Source: Alcanivorax sp. 24
Lineage (GTDB): Bacteria; Pseudomonadota; Gammaproteobacteria; Pseudomonadales; Alcanivoracaceae
Direction: 5' to 3'
NCBI RefSeq assembly: GCF_004360225.1
Contig: NZ_SNUA01000002.1
Span: 124,001-188,000 of the forward strand
Length of the DNA: 64,000 nt
Position 1 is the stretch's first letter; every line of letters begins with the position of its first letter. Below, piece after piece: positions 8,718 to 18,900 of this stretch. Position numbers and translations under genes: made by a program. The notes beneath the pieces are model-generated. The model was not told the origin of the DNA and did not search any database. It saw only the letters and a list, made by a program, of their open reading frames with translations.

Positions 8718-11700
8718 TTAGCCCAGCACCATGATGGCCTGACCGGCATTGATCTGCTGGCCCTCCTGACGGGCGATACGCAGCACCTTGCCGTGCTCCG
8801 GCGCGGTCACCTCGATCTCCATTTTCATCGATTCCAGAATCGCCACCACCTGGCCGGCTTCCACGCTGTCGCCCTCGGCGACGTTGAGCTGCCAGATGTT
8901 GCCGGCGGTGGGGGATTCCACCGGCGTGCCCTCCGGCAGACCGTCGCCGTCGTCGCCATTCAGATCCTGTTGCGACTCGAAATGAATCTGGCCGCTTTCC
9001 ACCCAGCGTTGCAGTTCCTCGTCGAAAGCCTGGTTGCGTTGCTCGGTGAAGGTACCGATGCTGTCTTCATTACGCCGCAGAAAGTCCTGATAAGCGTTGA
9101 GGCTGAAGGTGGTTTCTTCCACCTTGAGCGGGTAGTCGCCTTTGGGAAAGTCCCGGCGGATTTGTTGCAGTTCGTCGGCGCTGACTTCGTAGAAACGAAT
9201 CTGATCGAAGAACCGTAGCAGCCAGGGTTTGGTGAAGGCCTCGGTGGTGCGATAGCGATTCCACATTTGCAGAGTGCGGCCGACGAATTGATAGCCACCC
9301 GGGCCCTCCATGCCGTACACACACAAATAGGAACCGCCGATGCCGACGGAATTTTCCGCGGTCCAGGTGCGTGCCGGATTGTATTTGGTGGTCACCAGCC
9401 GGTGACGGGGATCGTAAGGCGTGGCCACCGGGGCGCCCAGGTACACATCGCCCAACCCCATCACCACATAACTGGCCTCGAACAGAATCCGCTTGACCTC
9501 GTCGATGCTGTCCAGGCCATTGATGCGGCGGATGAATTCGATGTTGCTCGGGCACCAGGGCGCGTCCTTGCGCACCGATTGCATGTATTTCCGGATCGCC
9601 AGCCGGCAGGCCTCGTCGTCCCAGCTCAGTGGCAGGTGAACGATACGTGACGGCACTTGCAAATCATCCTGTTGCTGCAAGGACAGTTCTGCTTCCTTCA
9701 ATAGCGTTAACAGGGTGTTGCGCGGCAGCTGCCGTGGATCGAAATGAATCTGCAGGGAACGAATGCCGGGAGTCAGCTCCAGCACGCCGTCAATCCGCTG
9801 CTGCTCCAGCCACCGCATCAGGGCGTGAGCCCGGAAACGCAGGCGCAAATCCAGTTCCAGTGGACCGTATTCCACCAGCACATAACGGTCACCGGCGGCC
9901 CGGTAGACTACCTCCACACCGGCTTCCTCCTCCGGCAGGCGGTCCAGTACCGGGGTGATCACAGGGGCGGACTTCACCACCAGTTCGGGTGCGTTCAGGT
10001 GTTGCAGACAGCGGTCCTGTTCTTCACACAGACGGTCGGCGTCTTCCAGGGAGACCGGTTGAAAGCGGACTTTATCCCCGGCTTTCAGTTGTCCCAGTTT
10101 CCACAGGTCGGCTTTGATCACCGTGGCGGGACAGACAAAGCCACCGAGCGACGGACCATCCGGGCCCAGAATCACCGGCATATCGCCGGTGAAATCAATG
10201 GTACCCACCGCATAAGCGTTATCGTGGATGTTGGAAGGGTGCATGCCGGCCTCGCCGCCGTCGCTGCGGGCCCATTCCGGTTTCGGCCCCACCAGTCGTA
10301 TGCCGGTGCGGCTGGAGTTGTAATGGACCTGCCAATCGCTGCTGAAGAAGGTGGCGACGTCGTTGTCGGTGAAGAAGTCCGGTGCGCCATGGGGACCGTA
10401 GATGACTCGCAATGCCCAGGTATCGCACAGCGTCGGCTTCAGCGCGGGTGGCACCTCGATGGCTTGCGGGACCGCGCTGTGCGGGCTCAGATGCAACACA
10501 TCGCCGGTGCGCAGAGCACGGCCGCCGTGGCCGCCAAACTGACCCAGCGTAAAAGTGCTGCGTGAGCCCAGGTAGGGTTCGCATTGAATGCCGCCAGCCA
10601 CGGCCAGGTAAGCGCGGGCACCGGTGCCGTTGACCTTGCCCAGCTTCAGCGTCTGGCCGGCGATCACCGTCACCGCCTGGTAGCGGGGCACGGACTCGCC
10701 GTCGAGCGTGGCGCCCATATCCGCGCCGGTCAGCGCGATCCGGGTGTCGCGGTTGAAGCGCAGGGTCGGGCCATTGAGCGTGCATTCCAGGCCGGCCGCA
10801 TTCTCGTCGTTGCCCAGCAACCGGTTACCGAGGCGGAAACTGAGGCTGTCGAACGGGCCGGACGGCGGCACGCCCACCGGCCAGTAGCCGCCGCGCCCGG
10901 GATAATCCTGGACGGTGGTCAGGGTACCGCCGGCAAGGACATCCAGGGTATCGGGTTGGTAGCGGAAGTCGTTCAGATAGCGAGTGGTCATGCGGCCTTG
11001 CCGAAACGCCGGGTCGGCGAGGATCGCCAGCACATACTCGCGGTTGGTTTCGATGCCTTCCACCAGAGTGTCGCCGAGCGCTTGCTCCAGGGCAGCCAGA
11101 GCGCGCTCGCGATCATCCTCGTGAACGATGACCTTGGCCAGCATCGGGTCGTACAGTGGGGATACGGTCAGTCCCGCTTCGATCCAATGGTCCAGCCGCA
11201 GCCGTTGGCCGTCCGCTTCAGGAAAACGCACGGTGGTCAGCAGACCAGCACTGGGCTGGAAATCCTTGTTCGGATCCTCCGCATAGAGACGCACCTGGAT
11301 CGAATGACCGCGCGGCGTGAGATCGCTGGTCAGGTGTTCCAGCGGCGGCAGTTCGCCGGCGGCCAGCCGCACCATCCAGGACACCAGGTCGACACCGTAA
11401 ACCTGCTCGGTGACGCCGTGCTCCACCTGCAGACGGGTATTCACCTCCAGGAAGTAAAAGCGGTTGCTGTCCTGGTCGAGAATGAATTCCACGGTGCCGG
11501 CGTTGCGGTAATGCACCGCCGCCATCAGACGCCGTGCGGTGTCGTGCAAAGTGCGCCGAACCGCTTCGGGAAGATTGGGCGCCGGGGTTTCCTCCACCAC
11601 TTTTTGATGGCGGCGCTGGGCGGAGCAGTCACGCTCGCCGAGCGTCACCGCCTGGCCTTTTCCATCGCCGAACACCTGCACTTCGATGTGGCGGGCACGC

Positions 11701-12308
11701 TCAATGTATTTTTCCAGGAACACGCCATCGTTGGCGAAGTTGTTGGCGCTGAGCCGGCGTACCGTGTCCCAGGCTTTGCGCAGCGATTCGGCATCGTGGC
11801 AAATCTGCATGCCGATACCACCGCCGCCGGCCGTGCTTTTCAACATCACCGGATAGCCGATGCCGGTGGCGGCGGCCAGCGCCTGTTCCGGATCGGTCAG
11901 CAGACCGGTGCCCGGCAGCAGCGGCACCTGATTGTCTTCCGCCAGCTGGCGGGCGGTGTGTTTGAGGCCGAAGTCCCGCATCTGTTCCGGGGTGGGGCCG
12001 ATAAAGGCGATGCCTTGGGCTTCGCAACGCTCGACGAAATCCGGGTTCTCACTGAGAAAACCATAGCCGGGATGCACCGCGTCCACCTGACGCTCGGCCA
12101 TCAATGCCAGTAGTTTGTCCTGGTCCAGATAGGTACTGGCGGCGCTGCCTTCCCCCAGATAATACGCTTCGTCGGCCAGGCTCACGTGGCGGGAATCGGC
12201 GTCCGCGTCGGCGTAGACCGCGACGCTGGTGACGCCCAGGGTTTTCAGGGTACGGATGATTCGGGTGGCGATGGCGCCACGGTTGGCGATCAGTACCTTC
12301 TTGAACAT
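8718..12308 (-). CDS. Biotin-dependent urea/guanidine carboxylase
   Basis: The 1196-residue enzyme carboxylates urea or guanidine using ATP, bicarbonate and biotin. In order it has a biotin carboxylase part (about 1-450, starting [16 protein letters not shown]), KipA/AHS2-like and KipI/AHS1-like carboxyltransferase parts, and a C-terminal biotinyl domain with the ESMKMEIEV lysine site. The start is placed at MFKKV, the universal start of the family; the upstream in-frame codon at 12440 adds 44 arginine-rich residues. The DUF1989 partner genes and a guanidine-I riboswitch at the head of the operon point to guanidine as the physiological substrate. Published work on this gene set assigns the partners as carboxyguanidine deiminase. 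The usual fused or adjacent allophanate hydrolase is absent. Confidence 0.92.
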   Translation of the reverse strand: MFKKVLIANRGAIATRIIRTLKTLGVTSVAVYADADADSRHVSLADEAYYLGEGSAASTYLDQDKLLALMAERQVDAVHPGYGFLSENPDFVERCEAQGIAFIGPTPEQMRDFGLKHTARQLAEDNQVPLLPGTGLLTDPEQALAAATGIGYPVMLKSTAGGGGIGMQICHDAESLRKAWDTVRRLSANNFANDGVFLEKYIERARHIEVQVFGDGKGQAVTLGERDCSAQRRHQKVVEETPAPNLPEAVRRTLHDTARRLMAAVHYRNAGTVEFILDQDSNRFYFLEVNTRLQVEHGVTEQVYGVDLVSWMVRLAAGELPPLEHLTSDLTPRGHSIQVRLYAEDPNKDFQPSAGLLTTVRFPEADGQRLRLDHWIEAGLTVSPLYDPMLAKVIVHEDDRERALAALEQALGDTLVEGIETNREYVLAILADPAFRQGRMTTRYLNDFRYQPDTLDVLAGGTLTTVQDYPGRGGYWPVGVPPSGPFDSLSFRLGNRLLGNDENAAGLECTLNGPTLRFNRDTRIALTGADMGATLDGESVPRYQAVTVIAGQTLKLGKVNGTGARAYLAVAGGIQCEPYLGSRSTFTLGQFGGHGGRALRTGDVLHLSPHSAVPQAIEVPPALKPTLCDTWALRVIYGPHGAPDFFTDNDVATFFSSDWQVHYNSSRTGIRLVGPKPEWARSDGGEAGMHPSNIHDNAYAVGTIDFTGDMPVILGPDGPSLGGFVCPATVIKADLWKLGQLKAGDKVRFQPVSLEDADRLCEEQDRCLQHLNAPELVVKSAPVITPVLDRLPEEEAGVEVVYRAAGDRYVLVEYGPLELDLRLRFRAHALMRWLEQQRIDGVLELTPGIRSLQIHFDPRQLPRNTLLTLLKEAELSLQQQDDLQVPSRIVHLPLSWDDEACRLAIRKYMQSVRKDAPWCPSNIEFIRRINGLDSIDEVKRILFEASYVVMGLGDVYLGAPVATPYDPRHRLVTTKYNPARTWTAENSVGIGGSYLCVYGMEGPGGYQFVGRTLQMWNRYRTTEAFTKPWLLRFFDQIRFYEVSADELQQIRRDFPKGDYPLKVEETTFSLNAYQDFLRRNEDSIGTFTEQRNQAFDEELQRWVESGQIHFESQQDLNGDDGDGLPEGTPVESPTAGNIWQLNVAEGDSVEAGQVVAILESMKMEIEVTAPEHGKVLRIARQEGQQINAGQAIMVLG

Positions 12309-12391
12309 GATGTCGGCTCTGCGGCGATGGCGGGTCGTCCCGCCGTAAGCGTCCGGCTTCCGGGGTCGTCCCCGGCGCCTTATTCCGATAG

Positions 12392-13030
12392 TCAGTGCCA
12401 GATCAGCACTTCGATGGGCGTGGGGTTGTAGCCGTTGCACGGGTTATTGAGCTGAGGGCAGTTGGAAATCAGCACGGTGATGTCCATCAATGCCTTCATT
12501 TCCACGTACTTGCCTGGCGCGGAAATGCCATCGGCGAAGGTCAGCCCGCCGTCGGCGGTTACTGGTACGTTCATGAAAAAATTGATGTTGTGGGTGATGT
12601 CGCGCTTACTCAGTCCGTATTCCTCATTTTCGTTAACGGCCCGCATCCAGCTGTCCCGGCAGGCGTGCATGCAGCGTTTTTCCAGCGCGTAACGCACGGT
12701 GTTGCTTTCCGTGGCGCAGGCGCCGCCGAGGGTATCGTGGCGGCCGCAGGTGTCAGCGGTGATTTCCAGCATCGGCCGGTTGCGGTTGGAACGCAGCACG
12801 GTGCCGGCGGTGAGGAAGACGTTGCCCTGTTCGCGGAGGGTGTCCATGGCGCTGTAGCGCTCGGCGGTGTCCTTGGCATTGAAAAACAGCGTGTCCGCCG
12901 CCTGGTTGCCTTCCAGATCGAGGATGCGCAGGGTCTCGCCTTCCTTCAGCACTTTAAGAAAGTAATCGCCGGCGGGGACGGTGTCGCGGAAATGAGCATC
13001 GGCGGGCTTCAACTGACTTTCCCGAATCAT
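12392..13030 (-). CDS. Urea carboxylase-associated protein 1 (DUF1989), carboxyguanidine deiminase subunit
   Basis: This 212-residue DUF1989 protein is one of the pair long called urea carboxylase-associated proteins. The family is established as the two subunits of carboxyguanidine deiminase, which converts carboxyguanidine to allophanate and ammonia. Visible family features are the [21 protein letters not shown]-like central stretch and the cysteine- and histidine-rich parts [14 protein letters not shown] and [15 protein letters not shown]. It lies between its paralogue and the carboxylase in one operon, 84 bp from the carboxylase start. Confidence 0.88.
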   Translation of the reverse strand: MIRESQLKPADAHFRDTVPAGDYFLKVLKEGETLRILDLEGNQAADTLFFNAKDTAERYSAMDTLREQGNVFLTAGTVLRSNRNRPMLEITADTCGRHDTLGGACATESNTVRYALEKRCMHACRDSWMRAVNENEEYGLSKRDITHNINFFMNVPVTADGGLTFADGISAPGKYVEMKALMDITVLISNCPQLNNPCNGYNPTPIEVLIWH

Positions 13031-13039
13031 GATGGTCTC

Positions 13040-13756
13040 CTAAAGGCCCAGGTGATAGAGGCGGTTGTTTTCGAAAGCGCGGGCGTTTTCCGGACGGAAA
13101 TTAAGGCAGTAGTCGTCCTGTTCCACCGGTGCCGCGCTGAGCATTTCCACTTGCACGGGTTTGCGCGGGTAGTCGCGAGCGGGGTTGAGCGGGTGCGGGC
13201 AGGTGTGCATCACCACCAGCGTGTCCATTTCGAAACGCAGGGTGATTTGCGCGCCGGCGCGGGCGGCGCCGGCGTCGAAACGCAGCTGTCCGTTGTCGTC
13301 GGTCGTGACTTTGCTGAACAGATTGAGATTGGCGGCCAGGTCCCGTTCGCCCAGGCCGTACTTGGCCAGTTCGGTGAGGAAGCTGGCGTGGCCGCTCAGG
13401 GTCCAGTCGTTGCGGTATTGCTGGTAGGAGTGCTCGCCGTACTTTTCCCGCAGACGGGTCTCGTCCAGATTGCCGCACACGGTGTCGTGCCAGCCGAAAC
13501 TGTCCTCGACGATGGAGGCGAACACCCGGCCCATGTCGGAGTAGAGACAATTACCGCGGGTCAGTTTGAAGGTGTGCTGACCCTTGAGGGTGTCCGGAGC
13601 GTTGTAACGCTCCAGTTTTTCTTCCGGGTTGTAGAACAGCATGCCGACGTTGGCGCCGCCTTCCAGGTCGGTGAGACGCAGGGCCGCGCCCCGGCGCAGA
13701 CGAAACGACCAGTGCGCGCCGCCGGGCATGGTGTAGTGGTACAGCGGTTCGGTCAT
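13040..13756 (-). CDS. Urea carboxylase-associated protein 2 (DUF1989), carboxyguanidine deiminase subunit
   Basis: A 238-residue paralogue of the downstream DUF1989 protein; the two form the deiminase. The start is put at MTEPLYHYTMPGG, with AAGGAGAC just upstream; an in-frame extension to 13858 overlaps the ATPase gene and is proline/arginine-rich, so it is rejected. Conserved stretches include FGWHDTVCGNLDE and CPHPLNPARDYPRKP, parallel to those in subunit 1. The tight spacing (9 bp to the next gene) supports co-translation. Confidence 0.88.
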   Translation of the reverse strand: MTEPLYHYTMPGGAHWSFRLRRGAALRLTDLEGGANVGMLFYNPEEKLERYNAPDTLKGQHTFKLTRGNCLYSDMGRVFASIVEDSFGWHDTVCGNLDETRLREKYGEHSYQQYRNDWTLSGHASFLTELAKYGLGERDLAANLNLFSKVTTDDNGQLRFDAGAARAGAQITLRFEMDTLVVMHTCPHPLNPARDYPRKPVQVEMLSAAPVEQDDYCLNFRPENARAFENNRLYHLGL

Positions 13757-13793
13757 GAAAGTCTCCTTGTACGTTTCCAAATCAAAACGGGCG

Positions 13794-14576
13794 CTAGGCC
13801 ATGGTGCGGGCGGTGGCGTCCGCCTGCGCCTGAATGGCGGTGAGCGTGCCCTTGTCACAATCTCCCACCGGCAGGTCGTAGGTGATGCGCGCGCCGTAGG
13901 CGCCAGGGGCTTGCGGGTCCAGGCGGGTCTTGTCGAACACCCACAGCCGGGTACCGAGATAAAAGCCTTCGGCGAGATCGTGGGTGACCATGAAGATGGT
14001 CAGGCCCTGTTGCCGCCACAGATCCAGCACCAAGTGATGCATGTCGCGGCGGATGCCGGGATCGAGCGCGCCGAAGGGTTCGTCCAGCAGCAAAATGCGC
14101 GGCCGTTTCATCAGTGCCTGGGCGATGGCCAGACGCTGTTGCATGCCGCCGGACAACTGGTGGGGATACTTGTCGGCGGCTTGGGCCAGGCCCACCGATT
14201 CCAGCATGGCCATGGCGGCGTCCTTCAAGGCTTTGCGTTTGCCGCCGAAGGCGCGGCCGATGAGTTTGTGGCGGTGCAGCTCGTCGGCCAGCATGACGTT
14301 TTCCAGCGCGCTCAGATGCGGCAGCACCGAATAACGTTGGAACACGATGCCGCGGGTCTCGTCCGGCTGATCCGGGATCGGCGCGCCGTCCAGCAGCAGC
14401 TCCCCCCGGCTGGGCGATTCGGTGCCGAGCAGCATCTTCAGAAAGGTGGTTTTGCCGCAGCCGGAGGCGCCCACAAGAGTGACGAATTCGCCTTCCTGCA
14501 CTTCCGCGTCGAGGCGCTCCAGCACCACTTGGTCGCCGTACTCTTTCCACAGATTGTTCATTTCGATGATAGCCAT
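13794..14576 (-). CDS. ABC transporter ATP-binding protein (guanidine/urea-type importer)
   Basis: The 260-residue ATPase is of the SsuB/TauB class. Walker A is GASGCGKT (36-43), followed by the LSGGMQQRLAIAQAL signature and LLLDEPFGALD. It is encoded 19 bp behind the permease gene and 37 bp before the first DUF1989 gene, in an operon headed by a guanidine-I riboswitch. It therefore probably powers uptake of guanidine or a derivative. Annotation pipelines often call this set a putative urea transporter. Confidence 0.9.
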   Translation of the reverse strand: MAIIEMNNLWKEYGDQVVLERLDAEVQEGEFVTLVGASGCGKTTFLKMLLGTESPSRGELLLDGAPIPDQPDETRGIVFQRYSVLPHLSALENVMLADELHRHKLIGRAFGGKRKALKDAAMAMLESVGLAQAADKYPHQLSGGMQQRLAIAQALMKRPRILLLDEPFGALDPGIRRDMHHLVLDLWRQQGLTIFMVTHDLAEGFYLGTRLWVFDKTRLDPQAPGAYGARITYDLPVGDCDKGTLTAIQAQADATARTMA

Positions 14577-14595
14577 GGGCTTCTCCTCGCTTTGC

Positions 14596-15411
14596 TCAGT
14601 GGCTGCCGTGGAACCAGGGGTAACGCCAGCGGGAATAGCGGGCCAGCAGGAAGTCGATGGCGAACGCCAGCAGGGTGATCCAGAGTACGTAGGGCAGGAT
14701 CACGTCCATGGACAGGTAGCGGCGTACCAGGAAGATGCGATAACCCAGCCCTTCGGTGGCGGCGATGGCTTCGGCGGCGATCAGGAACAGCCACGCCGAG
14801 CCCAATGACAAGCGCACGGCACTGATCAGACGCGGCATGATCTGCGGCCACACCAGGCGCAGGATGATCTGCCAGGTGTTGGCGCCGAGCGTCTGCATCT
14901 TGATCACCTGCTCGGCTGGGATCTCCCGGGCTCTTTGCTGCAAGTCGCGAATCAGAAAAGGCGTAATACCGATGATGATCAGCATCACCTTGGCCAGTTC
15001 GCCGAGCCCGAACAGAATGAACAGGATCGGCAGGATCGCCATCGGCGGCACCAGCGACAGCCCGGTGATCAGCGGAGACAGGCCCGCGCGGGCATAGGGC
15101 AGGGTGCCGGTGACAATGCCGAAGATCAGCCCCATCAAGGCGCTGATGCCGACGCCGATGGCCAGACGGGTGAGACTGGCCAGGGTATCCGCCCACAACA
15201 GGTATTCACCGCTGCGCTTGCTGGGTTCGAATGCCATGCGCTGAATGGCGTCGCCCATGGCGCTGAACGACGGCAGCAGCTTGTCGTTGGGGTTGGCTTC
15301 CAGGCGGGCATCGGAAGCCAGCAGGTACACCACCAGCAGCAGGGCGAAGGGCAGCAGCCCCAGCGCCCAGGTGGCGACCGGTCCGGGGTGCCGGTTGATC
15401 AACTTCTTCAT
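14596..15411 (-). CDS. ABC transporter permease (guanidine/urea-type importer)
   Basis: The 271-residue inner-membrane permease belongs to the BPD_transp_1 class. Hydrophobic segments include WALGLLPFALLLVVYLLA near the N-terminus and PMAILPILFILFGLGELA in the centre. The EAA-type cytoplasmic loop lies around EQVIKMQTLGANTWQ. It sits between the binding-protein and ATPase genes and completes a three-part importer. Confidence 0.9.
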   Translation of the reverse strand: MKKLINRHPGPVATWALGLLPFALLLVVYLLASDARLEANPNDKLLPSFSAMGDAIQRMAFEPSKRSGEYLLWADTLASLTRLAIGVGISALMGLIFGIVTGTLPYARAGLSPLITGLSLVPPMAILPILFILFGLGELAKVMLIIIGITPFLIRDLQQRAREIPAEQVIKMQTLGANTWQIILRLVWPQIMPRLISAVRLSLGSAWLFLIAAEAIAATEGLGYRIFLVRRYLSMDVILPYVLWITLLAFAIDFLLARYSRWRYPWFHGSH

Positions 15412-15450
15412 GGCGACTCCTGTGGGCGGTGACGAAGCGCGGGGGCGCGG

Positions 15451-16491
15451 TTACAGCTCACCCTCGGCGGCCATGGTCATATAGGTCGGGTCGAAGCGCA
15501 GTTTGACGTTGCCGCTGTTGCCGTAGACGCCGGCGGGGGTTTCCACGCCAACGAAACCGGCATCCGGAGCGCCTTCGCCGAGCAGACCGTGGTCAAAGGA
15601 GAATTCCGCCACTTTCTGCATGGTCTCCTTCAACGCCGGGCTGTTGGTGAAGGCCACCGCGTCTTCGGCTTGGTCGAACAGGCGGGTGGCGTCGAGCTGC
15701 GTTTGCAGACCGTCCAGGTCGGTGGCGGCGATATTGGCCAGATGCTGACGGAAGCCGCTGTCATCCAGGTGCCCCATGATTTCGTACCAGGCGCCGGTGA
15801 GTGCCTTGCCCAGGGCGGGGTTGGCTTTGAGGGTCTCGGTGTTCACCACCATCAGATCGATGATCTCGCCGGGAATGCGGGATGAATCGAACACCAGGTT
15901 GGCCTCGGGGGATTCCTTAATGGTGCCCAGCAACGGATTCCAGGTGGCCAGGGCGGTCACGTCGGGGGTATTGAAGGCGGACACCAGATCGGCGTCGGCG
16001 GTATTGACCACGGTGATATCGCGCTCGCTGAGCCCGACGCTGTCCAGTGCCCGGGCCAGTAGATAGTGGGACACGGACAGTTCCACCAGATTGACGCGGC
16101 GGCCGTTGATGGCCTCGAGCGTGTCGGCGTCTTTTAACACGATGCCATCGTTGCCGTTGGAGAAGTCACCAACGATGAGGGCGGTGCTGTCGACACCGCC
16201 GGCGGCGGGAATGGTCAGGGCGTCCATGTTGGTCATGGTGCAGCCGTCGAACTGGCCGGCGGTGTACTGGTTGATGGACTCGACGTAATCGTTGATCTGA
16301 ACCACATCGATATCAATGTCGTACTTGTCCGCCCACTTATCGACGATGCCTTCGGCGGCGCCGTAGTCCCACGGCAACCAGCCCACGTAGATGGACCAGC
16401 AAACCTTGAAGCTGTCCCGGGCCTGGGCCGGTGAAGTCAGTGTCAGCGCGAGCAGGGCGGTGGTGCAGACGGTGGTGAGCAAACGGGTCAT
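15451..16491 (-). CDS. ABC transporter substrate-binding protein, guanidine-operon type
   Basis: The 346-residue protein begins with a Sec signal peptide (TALLALTLTSPAQA, cleavage near residue 24). The mature part is of the NMT1/TauA class; the stretch FKVCWSIYVGWLPWDYG is typical of the putative urea/guanidine binding proteins. It is the first gene of the guanidine operon, directly behind the riboswitch, with CAGGAGG as ribosome site. The ligand is inferred from the riboswitch and the downstream enzymes. Confidence 0.9.
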   Translation of the reverse strand: MTRLLTTVCTTALLALTLTSPAQARDSFKVCWSIYVGWLPWDYGAAEGIVDKWADKYDIDIDVVQINDYVESINQYTAGQFDGCTMTNMDALTIPAAGGVDSTALIVGDFSNGNDGIVLKDADTLEAINGRRVNLVELSVSHYLLARALDSVGLSERDITVVNTADADLVSAFNTPDVTALATWNPLLGTIKESPEANLVFDSSRIPGEIIDLMVVNTETLKANPALGKALTGAWYEIMGHLDDSGFRQHLANIAATDLDGLQTQLDATRLFDQAEDAVAFTNSPALKETMQKVAEFSFDHGLLGEGAPDAGFVGVETPAGVYGNSGNVKLRFDPTYMTMAAEGEL

Positions 16492-16545
16492 GTCGGACCT
16501 CCTGGGTTACGGACGAAGAGGAATCCAATGACAGGTGTCATCGTG

Positions 16546-16640
16546 TCCTCCCGGGCTTTTGTCCCGCCGTGTAACCTTCAGCGAAGGTCGACTGCTCTCG
16601 GACCAGGCATCGGCGGTGCCGATCGGAACCCTAGCGGTCT
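16546..16640 (-). promoter_or_regulatory. Guanidine-I riboswitch (ykkC class)
   Basis: On the minus strand the three blocks of the guanidine-I aptamer occur in order: CTAGGGTTCCG, then CTGGTCCGAGAG, then ACACGGCGGGAC followed by AAAAGCCCGGGAGG. They surround a variable hairpin (GACCTTCGCTGAAGGT). This is the established guanidinium-binding aptamer. It ends 54 bases before the ATG of the transporter gene. A short hairpin (ATGACA/TGTCAT) and the CAGGAGG ribosome site lie between, so control may act on translation or by attenuation. Expression should rise with guanidine. Confidence 0.93.
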
Positions 16641-16841
16641 ATTGGAAGCAAATTGTCGAGTGTGGATGGCCACCGGCCATTCGATTCCTCATGCCGGTAT
16701 ACCAGCAAGAGCGGTGCCAAATCGGTGCAGGCCAGGGATTGCGGGGGATCGTGGGAAAAAAACGGTGCGGAGGGCTTGCGGATGGGCCGGGCATGGCGCT
16801 GGTTTGGTGCGCCATGCCCGAAGGTGGTGCATTCAGGGGCG

Positions 16842-17612
16842 TCATGGAGTGCTATCGAGAAACTCCGTCAGGGCCCGCCAGCTCTCGCGGTCGGCTTCGG
16901 CGTCGTAGGCCAGGGGCATGTCGAAACGCTGACCAAACTGGTCCGCCTCGGGATTGGTGAAGCCGTGTTTGGCGTCGGGGAAGCTGAGCAACTGGTATTC
17001 CGCGCCGGCGTTGTTCAATTCCTCCACCAGTGCCGAGACCTGCTCCGGTGGCACCATGGGGTCGGCTTGCCCGGTGGCCACCAGAATGCGCGCCTTGATG
17101 TCGCCGGGGCCGGCCGGATTCTGTGTCGCCAGGGTGCCATGGAAACTGGCCACGCCGGCCAGATCATTGCCTTTGCGGGCCTGCTCCAGCACCACGCCGC
17201 CGCCGAAACAGTAGCCCACCGCGTAAACCCGCTGATCATCCACGTACTGCATTTTGCGCAGCAGCGTCTTGGCGGCGTTGAAGCGGGCGGTCATCTTTTC
17301 CGGGTCGGCCAGCGCCTGCTCCATGAACGCCTTGGCGTCCTTGGGGTGCTGCGCCACTTTTTCGTTGTACATGTCAACGGCCAGCGCCACATAACCTTCC
17401 GCGGCCAGTTGCCGGCTCCGGTTGCGGATGTAGTTGTTCAGGCCCCACCATTCGTGGACCACGATGACCCCGGCGGTGAGCCGTTCCTGATCCTCGTCCA
17501 TGTACAGCACGCCAGTGCCGACGCCGCCGGGGAGGTTCACTTTCTGTTCAATGATGTCGGCCTGGGCCAGGGAACCGAGCAGCAGCAGGCTCAGTGCGAT
17601 CAGGCGGGTCAT
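16842..17612 (-). CDS. Dienelactone hydrolase family protein, secreted
   Basis: This 256-residue alpha/beta hydrolase has a signal peptide (MTRLIALSLLLLGSLAQA). The dienelactone hydrolase triad is visible: Cys in GYCFGGG, Asp in GQADPMVP and His in DAKHGFTNP; EWWGLN forms the oxyanion part. Cytoplasmic dienelactone hydrolase acts on chloroaromatic breakdown products. The exported form seen here is common and its substrate is unknown. Its start overlaps the stop of the upstream small gene (ATGA), so the two are co-translated. Confidence 0.88.
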   Translation of the reverse strand: MTRLIALSLLLLGSLAQADIIEQKVNLPGGVGTGVLYMDEDQERLTAGVIVVHEWWGLNNYIRNRSRQLAAEGYVALAVDMYNEKVAQHPKDAKAFMEQALADPEKMTARFNAAKTLLRKMQYVDDQRVYAVGYCFGGGVVLEQARKGNDLAGVASFHGTLATQNPAGPGDIKARILVATGQADPMVPPEQVSALVEELNNAGAEYQLLSFPDAKHGFTNPEADQFGQRFDMPLAYDAEADRESWRALTEFLDSTP

Positions 17613-17956
17613 GAGTTCTCCTTGTCCGGGGTGTCGGCGGTGGTGGCGTCTTCCCAGACCCAGCGTAAAGGCTCACCGAAGTCGTCATGGATCAGCCGGC
17701 GGCGCGGCGCGGCGGATCGGGCGCGGCGGACCTTGGGCTTATGCTTGCGGGCGTCGATGGTGGCGGCCAGCCGTGACAAATCGGTGCGTTGAGGCTTGGG
17801 GGTGTGACTGAACGGGGATAACGGCCGGGCACCGTGAGAAGGCTCTCCGCTGGTGCCGGGCGGCACGCGCTGGATACTCCCGCCCCGGGACAGAAAACGC
17901 TCCATATCCCGGCGCAGTCGCTCGCGCTGCTGTTCCTTGGTGGTACGCACTTTCAT
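17609..17956 (-). CDS. Conserved hypothetical basic protein
   Basis: The 115-residue, strongly basic protein begins KVRTTKEQQRERLRRDMERF, followed by GGSIQRVPPG. A proline-rich middle leads to a basic patch (ARKHKPKVRRARSAAPRRR) and an acidic end. The N-terminal part resembles small gammaproteobacterial proteins of unknown role. No signal peptide or membrane segment is seen. It overlaps the hydrolase gene by four bases, which supports it being real. Confidence 0.65.
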   Translation of the reverse strand: MKVRTTKEQQRERLRRDMERFLSRGGSIQRVPPGTSGEPSHGARPLSPFSHTPKPQRTDLSRLAATIDARKHKPKVRRARSAAPRRRLIHDDFGEPLRWVWEDATTADTPDKENS

Positions 17957-18052
17957 GGGGAAGGCGAATCATCGGCGTGGACGACCTTCAAAGATAGCAG
18001 CGCGGCGACGGGAAGGCCACCGGCGAAGATCGCTGGTGGCGCATTTTCCGGG

Positions 18053-18481
18053 TTAAAGCGCGGTTCGTGGGCGTTTGGGAATAGTGGTGCTGTCCTCGGC
18101 GCCACTGTTGCCGGTGCTGCCACCGGCACGTAGGGGGTGACAGTTTTCAATCACCACCTGACCCTCCAGCAGATTGCCACGGGAGTATTCACGGAAAATG
18201 CAGCGGTTGGTTTCCGGGTCGTAATTCTCGATCCACAGGTTATCGCCTTTCCAGGTGGCGGCGATGTGCTGCTGCCCCGCCGGTACGCTCAGTGTCATGG
18301 TGCCGCCCAGCCGCTTGACGAAGATCTGCTCAAGCCAGAAGTAATACAACACGGTGCCCGCCAGCCACACCAGCACCGCCAGAATCACCGCCGGCTTCCA
18401 CTTGCCCATGCGGGCGCCGACCAGGAACAGGCTGAGAAAAATCAGGATCGCAACCAGGACCCAATAGAGGTAAGTAATCAT
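18053..18481 (-). CDS. Hypothetical two-segment membrane protein
   Basis: This 142-residue protein has two N-terminal membrane segments (YLYWVLVAILIFLSLFLVGA and AVILAVLVWLAGTVLYYFWL), then a soluble domain with two cysteines (NRCIFREYSRGN and VIENCHPL). The start at MITYLYW is preceded by GCGGAGA; the longer frame up to 18628 lacks membrane-protein character. I do not recognise the family. It is divergent from the GIY-YIG gene 101 bp away. Confidence 0.7.
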   Translation of the reverse strand: MITYLYWVLVAILIFLSLFLVGARMGKWKPAVILAVLVWLAGTVLYYFWLEQIFVKRLGGTMTLSVPAGQQHIAATWKGDNLWIENYDPETNRCIFREYSRGNLLEGQVVIENCHPLRAGGSTGNSGAEDSTTIPKRPRTAL

Positions 18482-18582
18482 GCGTGTCTCCGCAAATCCT
18501 TGTATTGTAGTGTCGCCGCCTTCGCTGGCGGAGCCGGATATGTTTTGATGATAGCAACTGTCGACGCGGGAGATGTAAAACC

Positions 18583-18900
18583 ATGCAACAGTGGTGGGTT
18601 TATATACTGCGCTGCGTGGACGGTTCACTGTATACCGGTGTCACCACGGATGTGGAGCGCCGTCGCCGGGAACACAATGAAGGCCCCCGTGGTGCCCGTT
18701 ATACCCGGGCACGGCGGCCAGTGACCCTGGTTTGGCGGGCGGCGGTGGCGGATCGCGCCAGCGCCTGCCGGCTCGAAGCCCGCATCAAGGCGCAGCCGCG
18801 CACCGTCAAGGAGCGGTTGCTGGCCATGGGCCAAGGCAATACAAATGACGTTCAGAGCGTTCTGGACGTCCTCGGTTTGGATACGGAGACCCCGCAATGA
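18583..18900 (+). CDS. GIY-YIG nuclease family protein (UPF0213/YhbQ type)
   Basis: This 105-residue single-domain GIY-YIG protein starts WWVYILRCVDGSLYTGVT, the VYIL...YTG form of the catalytic core. The conserved Arg is in RRREHNEG and the Glu in RLEARIKAQ. YhbQ-like members are small nucleases with poorly known cellular roles. Its stop overlaps the start of lemA (ATGA), so it is the first gene of a four- or five-gene unit. Confidence 0.9.
   Translation: MQQWWVYILRCVDGSLYTGVTTDVERRRREHNEGPRGARYTRARRPVTLVWRAAVADRASACRLEARIKAQPRTVKERLLAMGQGNTNDVQSVLDVLGLDTETPQ

Noticed and set aside
8718-12308. Plain urea amidolyase reading of the carboxylase operon
   Set aside because: The guanidine-I riboswitch and the deiminase pair point to guanidine, and the allophanate hydrolase half is missing.
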